Of a DNA stretch of 64,000 nucleotides, positions 18,277 to 27,937 are shown in pieces. The position numbers and the translations under genes are program-made. Each line of letters starts with the position of its first letter. The stretch's first letter is position 1. This DNA comes from Viridibacillus sp050279675 (GTDB lineage: Bacteria > Bacillota > Bacilli > Bacillales_A > Planococcaceae), in contig NZ_JBNNUK010000002.1 of the NCBI RefSeq assembly GCF_050279675.1, forward strand, positions 62,001 to 126,000, read 5' to 3'. Under the pieces are notes generated by a model, which had not been told where the DNA came from, did not search any database, and saw nothing but the letters and a program-made list of their open reading frames with translations.

Positions 18277-19629
18277 ATGAAGAATATAAAAGAACTTCTA
18301 GTGAAATCTATTTCACAAAGCTATGAAGGATTTGTATTATCAGATCATGAAGGGCGAGTTTTTTTTGCAAACGCTGCAGTGGAAACGATTTCAGGAGTAA
18401 GTATTGATCAAATTGTTAATACGACACCTGAAGAATTGCAAGAAGAAGGAGTAATTATTAAGCACTCTCAGCAAATTCTTCAAAAAAACCCCTTAACGAT
18501 ATACCAAAAATTAAGTTCTGGTAAAGAAATCTTCATTACGAGTAAGCCTATCAGAGATGATGAAGGAACTATTATTTGCTATGCTGCTAACTACAGAGAT
18601 TTATCAACCTTGAATACATTATTTAATGAGCATCAAAAATACTCAACCGTAAATTATTTAGAATTAGAAAGACTTCGCGAAAACCTTACAAAAACAGAAG
18701 GTATTATGAGTATTTCTCCAGTAATGAATGATCTTAAAGAGCTTATTGAAAAAATTGCTAAGACAGATGCGACTATTCTGATACTCGGAGAATCAGGGAC
18801 GGGCAAAGAGGTTATCTCTAAAAATATACATAACTTGAGCAAGCGTAAAACTGCACCCTATATTCAAATAAACTGCGGTGCAATACCAGAAAATTTAATA
18901 GAAGCGGAACTTTTTGGGTATGAAAAAGGAGCTTTTACAGGTGCAAATACAAATAAGCCAGGTTTACTTGAGGTAGCAAACAATGGAACAGTATTACTTG
19001 ATGAAATCGGTGAAATGCCATTACATTTGCAAGTGAAATTATTGAGAGCCATACAAACAAATGAAATTACAAGAGTCGGTGGCACCGTTAAAAAGCAGCT
19101 TAATGTACGTTATATAGCAGCGACTAATAAGAATCTAAAAGCACTCGTGCTAGAAGGTAGATTTCGTGAAGACCTTTATTATAGATTAAATGTCATTCAA
19201 GTCCAGGTTCCAGCATTAAGAGAACGTGAGCATGATATAGAATATTTAAGCCGTTTCTTCCTTGAAAAATTCAAAAAAAAATATGAGAAAACATTAGAGT
19301 TTTCGGAACGTGCATTACTTATTTTAAAGCAATATGAATGGCCAGGAAATGTACGTCAACTAGAAAATATGATTGAACAACTTGTTATTTTATCTGAAGA
19401 ACCACTAATACTTGAGCACAATATTCCACAAGAACTAACACATATGAAACCTTCTCAGAAACAGCTTACAAAGACAATTTCTCCATTAAAAGAAGTGGTC
19501 GAAATAACAGAAAAAAATGAAATAATGAAAGCATTGCAAGCCTGCTCTTCAATTAGAAAAGCAGCAAAAGTATTGGGCATTAGCCACACAACCTTACTTA
19601 GAAAGATGAATCAATATAACATTACTTAA
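18277..19629 (+). CDS. Sigma-54-dependent activator, PAS-AAA+-Fis
   Basis: 450 residues. N-terminal PAS-like sensor (about 10-115), AAA+ domain with Walker A GESGTGKE at 171-178 and the sigma-54 contact loop GAFTGA at 218-223, and a Fis-type helix-turn-helix at the C-terminus (about 425-447). No receiver domain, so it is likely a ligand-sensing activator of the RocR/BkdR kind. RBS AAGGGGGAGA. It ends just before a sigma-54 promoter with three upstream dyads and therefore almost surely controls the following catabolic operon; the ligand is unknown. Confidence 0.95.
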   Translation: MKNIKELLVKSISQSYEGFVLSDHEGRVFFANAAVETISGVSIDQIVNTTPEELQEEGVIIKHSQQILQKNPLTIYQKLSSGKEIFITSKPIRDDEGTIICYAANYRDLSTLNTLFNEHQKYSTVNYLELERLRENLTKTEGIMSISPVMNDLKELIEKIAKTDATILILGESGTGKEVISKNIHNLSKRKTAPYIQINCGAIPENLIEAELFGYEKGAFTGANTNKPGLLEVANNGTVLLDEIGEMPLHLQVKLLRAIQTNEITRVGGTVKKQLNVRYIAATNKNLKALVLEGRFREDLYYRLNVIQVQVPALREREHDIEYLSRFFLEKFKKKYEKTLEFSERALLILKQYEWPGNVRQLENMIEQLVILSEEPLILEHNIPQELTHMKPSQKQLTKTISPLKEVVEITEKNEIMKALQACSSIRKAAKVLGISHTTLLRKMNQYNIT

Positions 19630-19656
19630 AAAAATCCCTCCTTTGGGATTTTTTTA
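19628..19656 (+). terminator. Terminator after the sigma-54 activator gene
   Basis: AAAAATCCC / GGGATTTTT stem with short loop and T-run right after the stop codon. It separates the activator transcript from the operon it controls. Confidence 0.88.
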
Positions 19657-19669
19657 TTTTGGTTAAAGT

Positions 19670-19747
19670 GGTTTATTTCCGAACCGATTTTACTTGCAAA
19701 TGTTATTTTGGTTTGTATTAGAACCACTAATGGTTCTGAAATGAACC
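19670..19747 (+). promoter_or_regulatory. Three GGTTY-N6-GAACC dyads, probable enhancer sites
   Basis: Three 16-bp sites share GGTT(T/C), six variable bases, GAACC: 19670-19685, 19710-19725 and 19732-19747. Their centres are 40 and 22 bp apart, close to whole helical turns, and lie about 95 to 155 bp upstream of the expected start of transcription, the usual place for enhancer-binding activators of sigma-54. Binding by the adjacent activator is inferred. Confidence 0.75.
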
Positions 19748-19806
19748 GTTATATTAACATTAATGTTTAGAATGTTGCTACAAATAGAGATTGATAAGCT
19801 ATGAAG

Positions 19807-19823
19807 TTGGCACGGAAATTGCT
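19807..19823 (+). promoter_or_regulatory. Sigma-54 (SigL) -24/-12 promoter
   Basis: TTGGCACGGAAATTGCT matches the consensus TGGCAC-N5-TTGC very closely, with GG at 19809-19810 and GC at 19821-19822 exactly ten bases apart. Transcription should begin near 19834, just at the ribosome binding site of the first gene, giving a very short leader. Confidence 0.92.
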
Positions 19824-19848
19824 ACTAAGTTTATAAGGAGGTGTTTGA

Positions 19849-20622
19849 TTGGAATATATTGAATTGAAAATAATAGATGAAGAGAAAAGGATATTTCTAC
19901 TTACGCTAAATCGGCCAACGGTAAAAAATGCATTAAATCGTGAAGTTATTCATCAACTGACAGAAACAATTGACCACCTTGAACAAGAGAAATTAGCTAA
20001 TGTTGTTATTCTCCAAGGAAAAGAGCATCATTTCGCCGCTGGTTCAGATATTAAGGAAATGCTAAATGCAAATGAAATGACAATTGAAAATATCGTAAAA
20101 AATGTGCACTCATTGCATAAAAAAATGTCGGATAGTAATATCGTTTTCATTTCATCAATAGAAGGATATTGTTTAGGCGGAGGATTTGAACTCGCATTAG
20201 CGACAGATATGCGTATAGTGTCGAAACATGCGACTTTTGGATTACCAGAAGTGAAGTTGGGCATTTTACCAGGTGGCTGGGGAACGCAAAAATTTTTAAC
20301 GATAGCAGGGAGCTCAAATGCAACCAGATACTTATTGACGGGAGATTTTTTCAATGCTGATATGGCTCTATCCATGAATCTTGTTAGTGAAGTAGTAGAA
20401 GATCCTTTGTTACAAAGTAAAGAAATTGCAATGAAAATCGCTTCACAAAGTAACCAAGCAATTAGATCAATTAAAAAGTTATTAATAGGCATTGAATATT
20501 CAATTATAGAACAACGTCTACAATTAGAGCAGGAAGCATTTAAACAATTGCTTATTAATGGTGAAGCTCAAGAAGGCTTAGGGGCATTCGTTGAAAAAAG
20601 ACAACCAAATTATAGAAAGTAG
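19849..20622 (+). CDS. Enoyl-CoA hydratase/isomerase (crotonase family)
   Basis: 257 residues. Crotonase fold with oxyanion-hole segments HHFAAGSDIKEM and EGYCLGGGFELALATDMRI, and GLPEVKLGILPGGWGTQ. Hydrates 2-enoyl-CoA in beta-oxidation. TTG start with AAGGAGG seven bases upstream. First gene of the sigma-54 operon; its stop overlaps the next start (TAGTG). Confidence 0.9.
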   Translation: MEYIELKIIDEEKRIFLLTLNRPTVKNALNREVIHQLTETIDHLEQEKLANVVILQGKEHHFAAGSDIKEMLNANEMTIENIVKNVHSLHKKMSDSNIVFISSIEGYCLGGGFELALATDMRIVSKHATFGLPEVKLGILPGGWGTQKFLTIAGSSNATRYLLTGDFFNADMALSMNLVSEVVEDPLLQSKEIAMKIASQSNQAIRSIKKLLIGIEYSIIEQRLQLEQEAFKQLLINGEAQEGLGAFVEKRQPNYRK

Positions 20623-21806
20623 TGATTATTGTTAAAGATGTGTATATTGTAGCGGCAAAAAGAACAGCCATTGGATCCTTTGGTAAAACGTTAAAAGACT
20701 ATTCAGCAGTTGATTTAGGGGAATTTGTTGTGAATGCACTTTTCGAAGATGTGCCATTTCTTAAAGAAGAAGTTGATGAAATATATATGGGTAATGTATT
20801 AAAGTCTGGTTTGAAAGGAAATCCTGCTAGGCAAATTGGAATTCTTACTGGTCTACCAATTTCGGTTTCAGCGATGACGATTGATATGCAATGTGCATCA
20901 GGGTTAACTGCAATTATCCAAGGAGTCAATCGCATTCAATGCGGGGAAAGCGAGGTTATTGTTGCAGGGGGAATTGAGAGTATGACCAACGTCCCGCATC
21001 TAATGCTAGAAAGTAGATGGGGAACAAGATTGGGAAACCCGCCAGTAGTGGATGCATTATTACATGATGGGCTTGTTTGTGCAATTGAAGGCTATCATAT
21101 GGGTATTACCGCAGAAAACTTAGTTGAAAAATACGGCATTTCAAGAGAGGCTCAAGATGCTTATGCGCTTAAAAGTCAGCAAAAAGCATTAAAGGCAATA
21201 GAGGAAAATCGTTTTGCTGAGGAAATTGTTCCTATCCCGATATATGGAAAAGAAAACGAGCCTTTCTTTAATATGGATGAGCATCCTCGAGCAACAACTT
21301 TAAAACACTTGGAAAATCTCGCTCCTGCATTTAAAAAAGATGGAACAGTAACTCCAGGCAATACATCTGGATTAAATGATGGAGCGGCCGCAGTATTGAT
21401 TGTATCTGAAGGAGCATTACAAAGACTGGGGTTGCAACCACTAGCTAAGATTGTCTCAACAGCAACATGTGGTGTTCAACCTTCCATTATGGGTATCGGG
21501 CCGGTACCAGCTATTTTAAAAGCAGTCGATCGTGCTGAGATGAAGTTAGAAGACATTGATCTATTTGAAATTAATGAGGCCTTTGCAGCACAAGTAATAG
21601 CTGTAAATACGGAGTTAAATATTCCAGAAGAAAAGTTAAATGTAAATGGTGGGGCAATTGCACTTGGTCATCCTGTGGGTGCGTCGGGAGCCAGGATTAT
21701 CGTTACACTATTACATGAGTTAAAGCGAAGAGGTTTGAAAACAGGTGTAGGTTCATTATGTGTTGGAGGTGGGCTAGGTGCAGCAACCATTATTGAAATC
21801 GTTTGA
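20622..21806 (+). CDS. Acetyl-CoA acetyltransferase (thiolase)
   Basis: 394 residues with all thiolase landmarks: nucleophile Cys in MQCASGLTAI, GGIESMTNVPHLM, NEAFAAQ, GGAIALGHPVGASGARI (base His) and CVGGGLGAA (second Cys). Cleaves 3-ketoacyl-CoA, giving acetyl-CoA. GTG start overlapping the crotonase stop; its end overlaps the next gene. Confidence 0.94.
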   Translation: MIIVKDVYIVAAKRTAIGSFGKTLKDYSAVDLGEFVVNALFEDVPFLKEEVDEIYMGNVLKSGLKGNPARQIGILTGLPISVSAMTIDMQCASGLTAIIQGVNRIQCGESEVIVAGGIESMTNVPHLMLESRWGTRLGNPPVVDALLHDGLVCAIEGYHMGITAENLVEKYGISREAQDAYALKSQQKALKAIEENRFAEEIVPIPIYGKENEPFFNMDEHPRATTLKHLENLAPAFKKDGTVTPGNTSGLNDGAAAVLIVSEGALQRLGLQPLAKIVSTATCGVQPSIMGIGPVPAILKAVDRAEMKLEDIDLFEINEAFAAQVIAVNTELNIPEEKLNVNGGAIALGHPVGASGARIIVTLLHELKRRGLKTGVGSLCVGGGLGAATIIEIV

Positions 21807-22635
21807 AGAAGTACTAGTCGTTGGTAGTGGTTTAATGGGTGCAGGAATTGCACAAGTAATAGCTGAGAGTGGAGTCAAGGTGATCTTAGTAGATCGAACA
21901 GAATTTGAGCTAGAAAGAGCGAAAAAGCAAATTGAAAAAATGGTGAACAAATTAAAGGGAAACGATGGCTTACAGGAAACCCTTGATCGTATTACGTTTT
22001 CAACAAAAATACAAGATGGTCATAACTGTCTGTTAGCAATCGAAGCAGTGCCTGAAAAATTAGAAATAAAGAAGGCTATATTTAAGCAATTAGATGAGCT
22101 TTTACCCGAACATGCGATTATCGCAAGTAATACATCTTCATTATCAATTGCAGCTATTAGTTCTGTAACAAAGCGACCTGAAAACATAGTTGGTATGCAT
22201 TTTTTTAGCCCAGTTCCTATTATGAACTTAGTTGAAGTAGTAGAAGGTATCAATACATCACATAAAACAGTTGAAACGATTCAACAATTCGGTGAGCAAA
22301 TAGGTAAACAAGTAATTTTAGCTAAAGATTATCCAGGGTTCACAGTAAATCGTGTACTTGTACCAATGTTAAATGAGGCAGCTTTTCTAGTGATGGAAGG
22401 TAATGATCCTGCTGAAATTGATCTAGGATTAATGCTTGGAGCAAATCATCCCATTGGGCCTTTGAAACTAACGGATTCTGTTGGAGTCGATGTTCTATTT
22501 TTCACTTTAGAGAGTCTATATGAGGGCTTTAATGATTCAAAATACAGACCTTGTCCACTATTGAAGCGGATGGTAGAGGCAGGACATCTTGGCAAGAAGT
22601 CGGGTAAAGGCTTTTATGATTATAAAGGGAGGTAG
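21778..22635 (+). CDS. 3-hydroxyacyl-CoA dehydrogenase
   Basis: 285 residues. NAD-binding VVGSGLMGAGIAQVIAESG, SNTSSLSIA, the catalytic HFFSPVPIMNLVEVV and the C-terminal KLTDSVGVDV and GKKSGKGFYDY segments: full-length 3-hydroxybutyryl-CoA dehydrogenase type (HbdA/MmgB-like). GTG start with GGAGG eight bases upstream, 29 bases inside the thiolase gene. Confidence 0.93.
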   Translation: MQQPLLKSFEEVLVVGSGLMGAGIAQVIAESGVKVILVDRTEFELERAKKQIEKMVNKLKGNDGLQETLDRITFSTKIQDGHNCLLAIEAVPEKLEIKKAIFKQLDELLPEHAIIASNTSSLSIAAISSVTKRPENIVGMHFFSPVPIMNLVEVVEGINTSHKTVETIQQFGEQIGKQVILAKDYPGFTVNRVLVPMLNEAAFLVMEGNDPAEIDLGLMLGANHPIGPLKLTDSVGVDVLFFTLESLYEGFNDSKYRPCPLLKRMVEAGHLGKKSGKGFYDYKGR

Positions 22636-22640
22636 AAATA

Positions 22641-23771
22641 ATGAATTTAATTGAAGAAAGACAATTGATACGTGATGTGGCTCGTAAAATTGCGCAGGGA
22701 CAATTAGCACCACAAGCTGCCAAAGTGGATAAGGAAGGTAAGACACCTTGGGCCGGTATAAAGTTACTTGCGGAAAATGGTTTATTTGGCGTACATGTAC
22801 CAGAGGAATATGGTGGTGTAGGGGCAGATTACCTCAGTCATCTCGCAGTAATTGAAGAAGTAGCAAAAGCTTGTGCTTCAACTAGTGTGTATCTTTCAAC
22901 GCAAGCACTAACTATGGCACCATTTTTAATTGCTGGAACCCATGATCAAAAGAGTGAATATTTAACTAAATTAGCGACTGGAGAAGTGTTAGGATCTTTC
23001 GGTATTACTGAACCTCAGGCGGGCTCTGATGTATCGGGTGTTAAAACAACAGCGCGAAGAGATGGTAAAGACTTTATATTAAATGGGCATAAAATTTTTA
23101 TCACTAACGCGGGTGAATCAGAAATTTATGTTTTTGTAACACGTACTTCGGAAGATCGTACAAAAGGTATAACGTTATTCATTGTTGAAAAAGGAACTGA
23201 AGGATTAACTTTCGGTAAAAAAGAAGAAAAGATGGGCATTCGAGGTTCAGTAACAAGAGAAGTTTTTTTAGAAAATGTACGTGTATCGGAAAAGAATATG
23301 CTTGGTGGAGAAGGTGCAGGATTCAAAATTTTAATGAATGTCTTCAATGAAACACGTCCAGTAGTAGGGGCACAAGCTCTAGGTATTGGGGTAGCTGCTT
23401 TTGAATTCGCACGTGATTATATTAAGGAGCGTTCACAATTTGGGAAAACAATCGATCAGTTCCAGTTATCTCGCGCTAAAATTGCAGATATGTTTATTCA
23501 ACTTGAAACTGCACGACTACTAGTATATGAGGCAGGTCAAAGAATAGAAAATCATGACGAGCAAGTTCCCTTGTATTCGTCGATGGCGAAATGTTATGCA
23601 TCAGATGTTGCCATGAGTGTTACAACTGATGCTGTTCAGCTTTTAGGGGGAAATGGATATATCCAAGACTATCCAGTAGAACGTTATATGCGTGATGCTA
23701 AAATCACGCAAATTTATGAAGGGACAAATCAAATTCAACGATTGATTATTGCGAATGAACTATTGAACTAA
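22641..23771 (+). CDS. Acyl-CoA dehydrogenase
   Basis: 376 residues, typical length. FGITEPQAGSDVSGVKT, FITNAGESEIYVF, RSQFGKTIDQFQ and the catalytic base Glu in QIYEGTNQIQR are all present, as in short-chain or butyryl-CoA dehydrogenases. First oxidation of beta-oxidation, donating electrons to ETF. RBS GGGAGG. Confidence 0.94.
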   Translation: MNLIEERQLIRDVARKIAQGQLAPQAAKVDKEGKTPWAGIKLLAENGLFGVHVPEEYGGVGADYLSHLAVIEEVAKACASTSVYLSTQALTMAPFLIAGTHDQKSEYLTKLATGEVLGSFGITEPQAGSDVSGVKTTARRDGKDFILNGHKIFITNAGESEIYVFVTRTSEDRTKGITLFIVEKGTEGLTFGKKEEKMGIRGSVTREVFLENVRVSEKNMLGGEGAGFKILMNVFNETRPVVGAQALGIGVAAFEFARDYIKERSQFGKTIDQFQLSRAKIADMFIQLETARLLVYEAGQRIENHDEQVPLYSSMAKCYASDVAMSVTTDAVQLLGGNGYIQDYPVERYMRDAKITQIYEGTNQIQRLIIANELLN

Positions 23772-23788
23772 TAACTGGGGGCCTGAAT

Positions 23789-24556
23789 ATGAAATTGTTC
23801 GATTTGCAAGATAAGGTGGCTATTGTGACGGGGGCAGGTAGAGGAATAGGCAGGAGTATTGCTAAAGGATTCGCTGAAGCGGGAGTAAAGGTAGTTATTT
23901 GTAGTCGAACAGAGGTCGAGTTGTTAAAGCTCCAAGGTGAAATTCAACAGGCAGGTGGGCAGTGCGAGATTGTAACCTGTGACATTAGTAAAAAAGAAGA
24001 TATTGAGAATGTAATTGATAAAACAATAGAAGCCTATGGGAAGATTGATATTTTAATTAATAATGCGGGGATTACTAAAAAGGTAGCTGCTTTAGATATG
24101 AATCTAGAAGATTTTGAAAAGATTATTAGTGTTAATTTAACTGGAGTATTCTTATTTGCACAACTTGTTGGTCGAGTAATGGTTAAGCAAAGATCTGGCA
24201 AAATCATTAATGTATCATCTGTAGGTTCTGATCAAGGTTTAAAAGGATCTGTTGCTTATACTGCAAGTAAAGGCGGTGTAACGATGTTGACGAAAACATT
24301 AGCAATTGAGTGGGCAGAGTATGATGTGCAAGTAAATGCGATAGCTCCTGCATATGTAGAAACACCACTAGTGGAGGTTGTCAAATCAACACGTGAAGGT
24401 TTTGAGGAATCGGTTATCAATCGTACACCGATGCGTAGAATGGCAAAGCCTGATGAAATGGTTGGTGCCTGTATTTTTTTGGCAAGTGAGGCCTCTTCAT
24501 ATATTACAGGTGAAACAATTTTCCTTGATGGTGGATGGAGAGCATATGGGCTTTAA
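23789..24556 (+). CDS. SDR-family oxidoreductase (first of two)
   Basis: 255 residues, classical SDR: TGAGRGIGRSIA cofactor loop, NNAG (about residue 90), catalytic Ser in NVSSVGSDQG and YTASKGG (Tyr/Lys). Probably a 3-hydroxyacyl or alcohol dehydrogenase of the pathway; substrate not deducible. RBS GGGGG. Confidence 0.88.
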   Translation: MKLFDLQDKVAIVTGAGRGIGRSIAKGFAEAGVKVVICSRTEVELLKLQGEIQQAGGQCEIVTCDISKKEDIENVIDKTIEAYGKIDILINNAGITKKVAALDMNLEDFEKIISVNLTGVFLFAQLVGRVMVKQRSGKIINVSSVGSDQGLKGSVAYTASKGGVTMLTKTLAIEWAEYDVQVNAIAPAYVETPLVEVVKSTREGFEESVINRTPMRRMAKPDEMVGACIFLASEASSYITGETIFLDGGWRAYGL

Positions 24557-24582
24557 ATAATAAATATAAAGGGAGTGTTACT

Positions 24583-24759
24583 ATTCTAGGTATTCCAGCA
24601 AATGGTTGGGTCGCATTAAGTATTTGGATTGCAGTTATTGTATTACCTTGGACATATTCACTTTATTTTATTAAACGCATTAATGATTCTGGAGTTGAAC
24701 GATGGGGAGCTAAGCCAAAAAAAGTTGAAAATACGATTGAAGATGCGGTCCGCGTATGA
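24583..24759 (+). CDS. Small membrane partner of the SSS transporter
   Basis: About 58 residues if started at an ATT codon at 24583, which has AAAGGGAG seven bases upstream; the only in-frame ATG (24535, 74 residues) is inside the preceding SDR gene and has only a weak SD. One hydrophobic segment (WVALSIWIAVIVLPWTYSLYF), then a charged tail. Its stop overlaps the start of the symporter gene (ATGA), as with small subunits accompanying sodium:solute symporters. Family not recognised; the start codon is uncertain. Confidence 0.65.
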   Translation: MLGIPANGWVALSIWIAVIVLPWTYSLYFIKRINDSGVERWGAKPKKVENTIEDAVRV

Positions 24760-26297
24760 ATATGTATACATTCGTAATTGCTATAGTCTATGTTGCTATT
24801 CTGTTCTATTTCATCATAAAGGGAAATAAGAAAAGTTCAGATTTAGATGATTTTACAATTGGCGGATGGAGCATGAGCCTAGGAGTGAGCATTTTTTATT
24901 TTACTGCAACGTGGGTAAGTGCTGCTTCGGTACTTGGTGTTCCAGGTATTTTATATGCAAATGGTTTTGCCGGAATTACAGGATGGTTTGCAGGTTGGTT
25001 TTTTGCAACAGCACTTTTACCTTTAATTGCGTATAAGTTACGTCGACCGATGTTTCCAGTACGTACTATTCCAGAATATATGCGATTACGGTTTGAGCCA
25101 TATGTGAAGAAAAGCTTTTTACAAGCATGGTCATCCATAATGATTGTGTTCGGCTATATTAGCTATGTAACAATTCAAATTACTGGGATTGGTTATTTAC
25201 TTTCTCAAGTAACGGGCTTAAGTTATTTTATATCTATTTTAATATTCCTAGTATTTATTTTACTCACAGTATTAGGGGGAGTATGGTCTGTTGCTTTAAC
25301 TGATGTATTAAATACCGTTGTCATAATAATTGGCCTTGCTTTAGCAGCGGGATTACTTTTATGGAATATCGGTGGTTTGACAACACTTTTTGAAAAAGCA
25401 GCATTGATTAATACACCTGCAATAGAGGGTGGAACAGCAGTGGCTGCAGGTGGATTATTTAGTCCATTAGGTACCTTCTCGATGGCAGCAATGCTAGGGA
25501 TTTTCATTTCCAATTCCTTAGGTGCAGCAGTAGCACCACATTGGCCAACTCGCTTATTAGCATCAAAGAATGTGAAAATAGCAGTGTATACGCCATTATT
25601 GTCAACGATTATTTTAGTATTCGTCTTCTCATGTTTACTAGTGATAGGAATCGGAGGTAGAGTATTAATTCCAACGATGCCCAATGGTATGGCAACGGAT
25701 CAAATTGTGCCATTATTAATTGCGAATTATATGAATCCAGTTGTTGCAGGTATTCTTATTGCCGCCATTTTTGCTGCAGCATTATCGACAGCAAACGGGA
25801 TGATTTTACAGGCTGCAATTGCAGTTTCTTATGATATGTATCGAAACTTAAGTACGAAAAAAATTGCAGATGGTATTTTAATTCGAATAACTCAAGTTCT
25901 ATTAATTATTATTTCCATTATTGCATTTGTATTCTCCATTAATCCACCGGCATTTATTGCACTTGTGGCGGCGTATGTTTTTGGCTTCTTTGGGTGCGCA
26001 TTTATAGGCCCAATTTTCTTCGGTTTATATTGGAAGAGAGCTAATAGACAGTCAGCTTATGCAGGTAGTATTATTGGCGCACTTTCATATATAATTTTCA
26101 GTTTCTTAAATACGAAGGGAATTCTTGTTTTACCGATACCAGCTGTTGCAATTGGTATGGGGCTTTCAGCAGTAAGTATGTTGATTTGTACATTGATTTT
26201 CCCAGATGCACCACGTGTTGCTTGGGAACCATACTTTGAAGAAGAAATTTCTAAAGAGACAAAAGAGGTCGTGAATTTGGCGATGAGAAATGTATAA
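24756..26297 (+). CDS. Sodium:solute symporter (SSS family)
   Basis: 513 residues, about 13 hydrophobic helices, with SSS features such as TIGGWSMSLG, TWVSAASVLGVPG, RFEPYVKKSF and ALSTANGMILQ. Likely brings in the carboxylic acid that the operon degrades. Overlaps the small membrane protein gene by four bases. Confidence 0.92.
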   Translation: MNMYTFVIAIVYVAILFYFIIKGNKKSSDLDDFTIGGWSMSLGVSIFYFTATWVSAASVLGVPGILYANGFAGITGWFAGWFFATALLPLIAYKLRRPMFPVRTIPEYMRLRFEPYVKKSFLQAWSSIMIVFGYISYVTIQITGIGYLLSQVTGLSYFISILIFLVFILLTVLGGVWSVALTDVLNTVVIIIGLALAAGLLLWNIGGLTTLFEKAALINTPAIEGGTAVAAGGLFSPLGTFSMAAMLGIFISNSLGAAVAPHWPTRLLASKNVKIAVYTPLLSTIILVFVFSCLLVIGIGGRVLIPTMPNGMATDQIVPLLIANYMNPVVAGILIAAIFAAALSTANGMILQAAIAVSYDMYRNLSTKKIADGILIRITQVLLIIISIIAFVFSINPPAFIALVAAYVFGFFGCAFIGPIFFGLYWKRANRQSAYAGSIIGALSYIIFSFLNTKGILVLPIPAVAIGMGLSAVSMLICTLIFPDAPRVAWEPYFEEEISKETKEVVNLAMRNV

Positions 26298-26310
26298 AGG
26301 ATGATGAACG

Positions 26311-27933
26311 ATGATGCAAAATGCAACTTGGTTTAAAAGTTATCCCGAAAATGTAAAGACAACAATTGAAATTGATCAACGAACAATGGTTGATGTGTTT
26401 TATGAAGCCATAAAAGAAAATCCAAATCACATCGCTCTAGTGCAAGGTAATCAAAATGTAACCTATGTTGGCTTTGAGAAAAAAGTGCATCAGTTAGCAA
26501 ATGCATTAAGGCAGAAGGGACTAAATAAAGGTGACCGTGTTGCCTTAATGATGGCAAACAGTATTGAATATGTAGTGAGTTATTATGCAGTACTTATTAA
26601 TGGTGCGATTATTGTTCAAAATAATCCGATGTATACAGAGCATGAGTTATATTTTCAAATTAATGATGCACAAGCAACGATGCTAATTATTGATGGAACA
26701 TTAGCAGAACAATTTCCAACAATTAAGGGAGATACTACGATTAAACATGTTTTTTTATCAGGATGTAATAGTAATCAATCTAATAGCTTGAGTGAAATAT
26801 TTAAATCTGGAAACACAAAATTTGAGCGTGTAGCGCTAAATGAAAAAGAGGATATTGCCGTTTTACAATATACTGGTGGCACTACAGGTGTATCAAAAGG
26901 TGTCATGCTAAGTCACAGTAATATTTATGCAAATGTTGTACAAACTCATTCTTTTTTAGGAGTACATGCGAAGCCATATAGTGAACGTTTATTGAATGTA
27001 TTACCTTTGTTTCATGTTTACGGTATGACAGTGTCCATGAATTACATGATTTATTTGAAATCAACAATGTATATTGTGAGCAAATTTAAAAGTGATGAAA
27101 CACTTACATTGCTTAATCAACATCAGATTACGATGTTTCCGGGTACGCCAACAATTTATGTTGCGGTGAATCATGATGAGCATATTCAACAATATGATAT
27201 TAGTTCTATCCATACCTGCATAAGTGGTTCAGCGCCATTGCCAGTAGAAGTGAAAAATCATTTTGAGCAGCTAACAGGGGCTAAGGTAGTGGATGCTTAT
27301 GGTCTTAGTGAAGCCTCTCCAGTTACACATAGTAATCCCATTAATGGTATAAGGAAACCCGGTAGTATGGGGTTACCTATTCCAAATACTCAATGTAAAA
27401 TCGTATCGATAGCAGAGAGTAAAGAAACACTTGCTATTAATGAGCCAGGAGAACTTGTTATTAAAGGACCACAAATCATGAAAGGTTATTGGAATATGCA
27501 GGATGAAACAGAAAATGCTTTAAAGGATGGATGGCTTTACACTGGAGATATTGTCTATATGGATGAGGATGGTTACTTCTTTATAGTAGGACGTAAAAAA
27601 GATGTCATCATTGCTAGTGGGTTTAATATTTACCCTCGCGAAATAGAAGAAGTAGTATTCAATCATCCAAGTGTAAAAGAAGTTGTAGCAATTGGTGTAC
27701 CTCATTCATATCGAGGTGAAACAGTGAAAATATTCGTAGTTCCAAAAGATGATGAACAACTAGATGAAAATGAAATTATTGAGTTTTGCAAAGGAAAGCT
27801 TGCTAAATATAAACTTCCAACGATAGTGGAGGTTCGTGATGAATTGCCAAAAACAGCAGTAGGTAAGCTATTACGACGAACTTTAGTAGAAGAAGAATTA
27901 AAGAAACTTCAAATGAACCAATTAGGGAGTTGA
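26311..27933 (+). CDS. Acyl-CoA synthetase (AMP-forming)
   Basis: 540 residues, adenylate-forming family: P-loop YTGGTTGVSKGVMLSH, PLFHVYGM, DAYGLSEASPVTH, GWLYTGDIVYMDEDGYFFIVGRKKD (in pieces) and C-terminal Lys in PKTAVGKLLRR. Activates the imported acid to its CoA thioester. Two adjacent ATGs (26311, 26314) are both usable after AAGGATGA. Confidence 0.92.
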   Translation: MMQNATWFKSYPENVKTTIEIDQRTMVDVFYEAIKENPNHIALVQGNQNVTYVGFEKKVHQLANALRQKGLNKGDRVALMMANSIEYVVSYYAVLINGAIIVQNNPMYTEHELYFQINDAQATMLIIDGTLAEQFPTIKGDTTIKHVFLSGCNSNQSNSLSEIFKSGNTKFERVALNEKEDIAVLQYTGGTTGVSKGVMLSHSNIYANVVQTHSFLGVHAKPYSERLLNVLPLFHVYGMTVSMNYMIYLKSTMYIVSKFKSDETLTLLNQHQITMFPGTPTIYVAVNHDEHIQQYDISSIHTCISGSAPLPVEVKNHFEQLTGAKVVDAYGLSEASPVTHSNPINGIRKPGSMGLPIPNTQCKIVSIAESKETLAINEPGELVIKGPQIMKGYWNMQDETENALKDGWLYTGDIVYMDEDGYFFIVGRKKDVIIASGFNIYPREIEEVVFNHPSVKEVVAIGVPHSYRGETVKIFVVPKDDEQLDENEIIEFCKGKLAKYKLPTIVEVRDELPKTAVGKLLRRTLVEEELKKLQMNQLGS

Positions 27934-27937
27934 TCAA

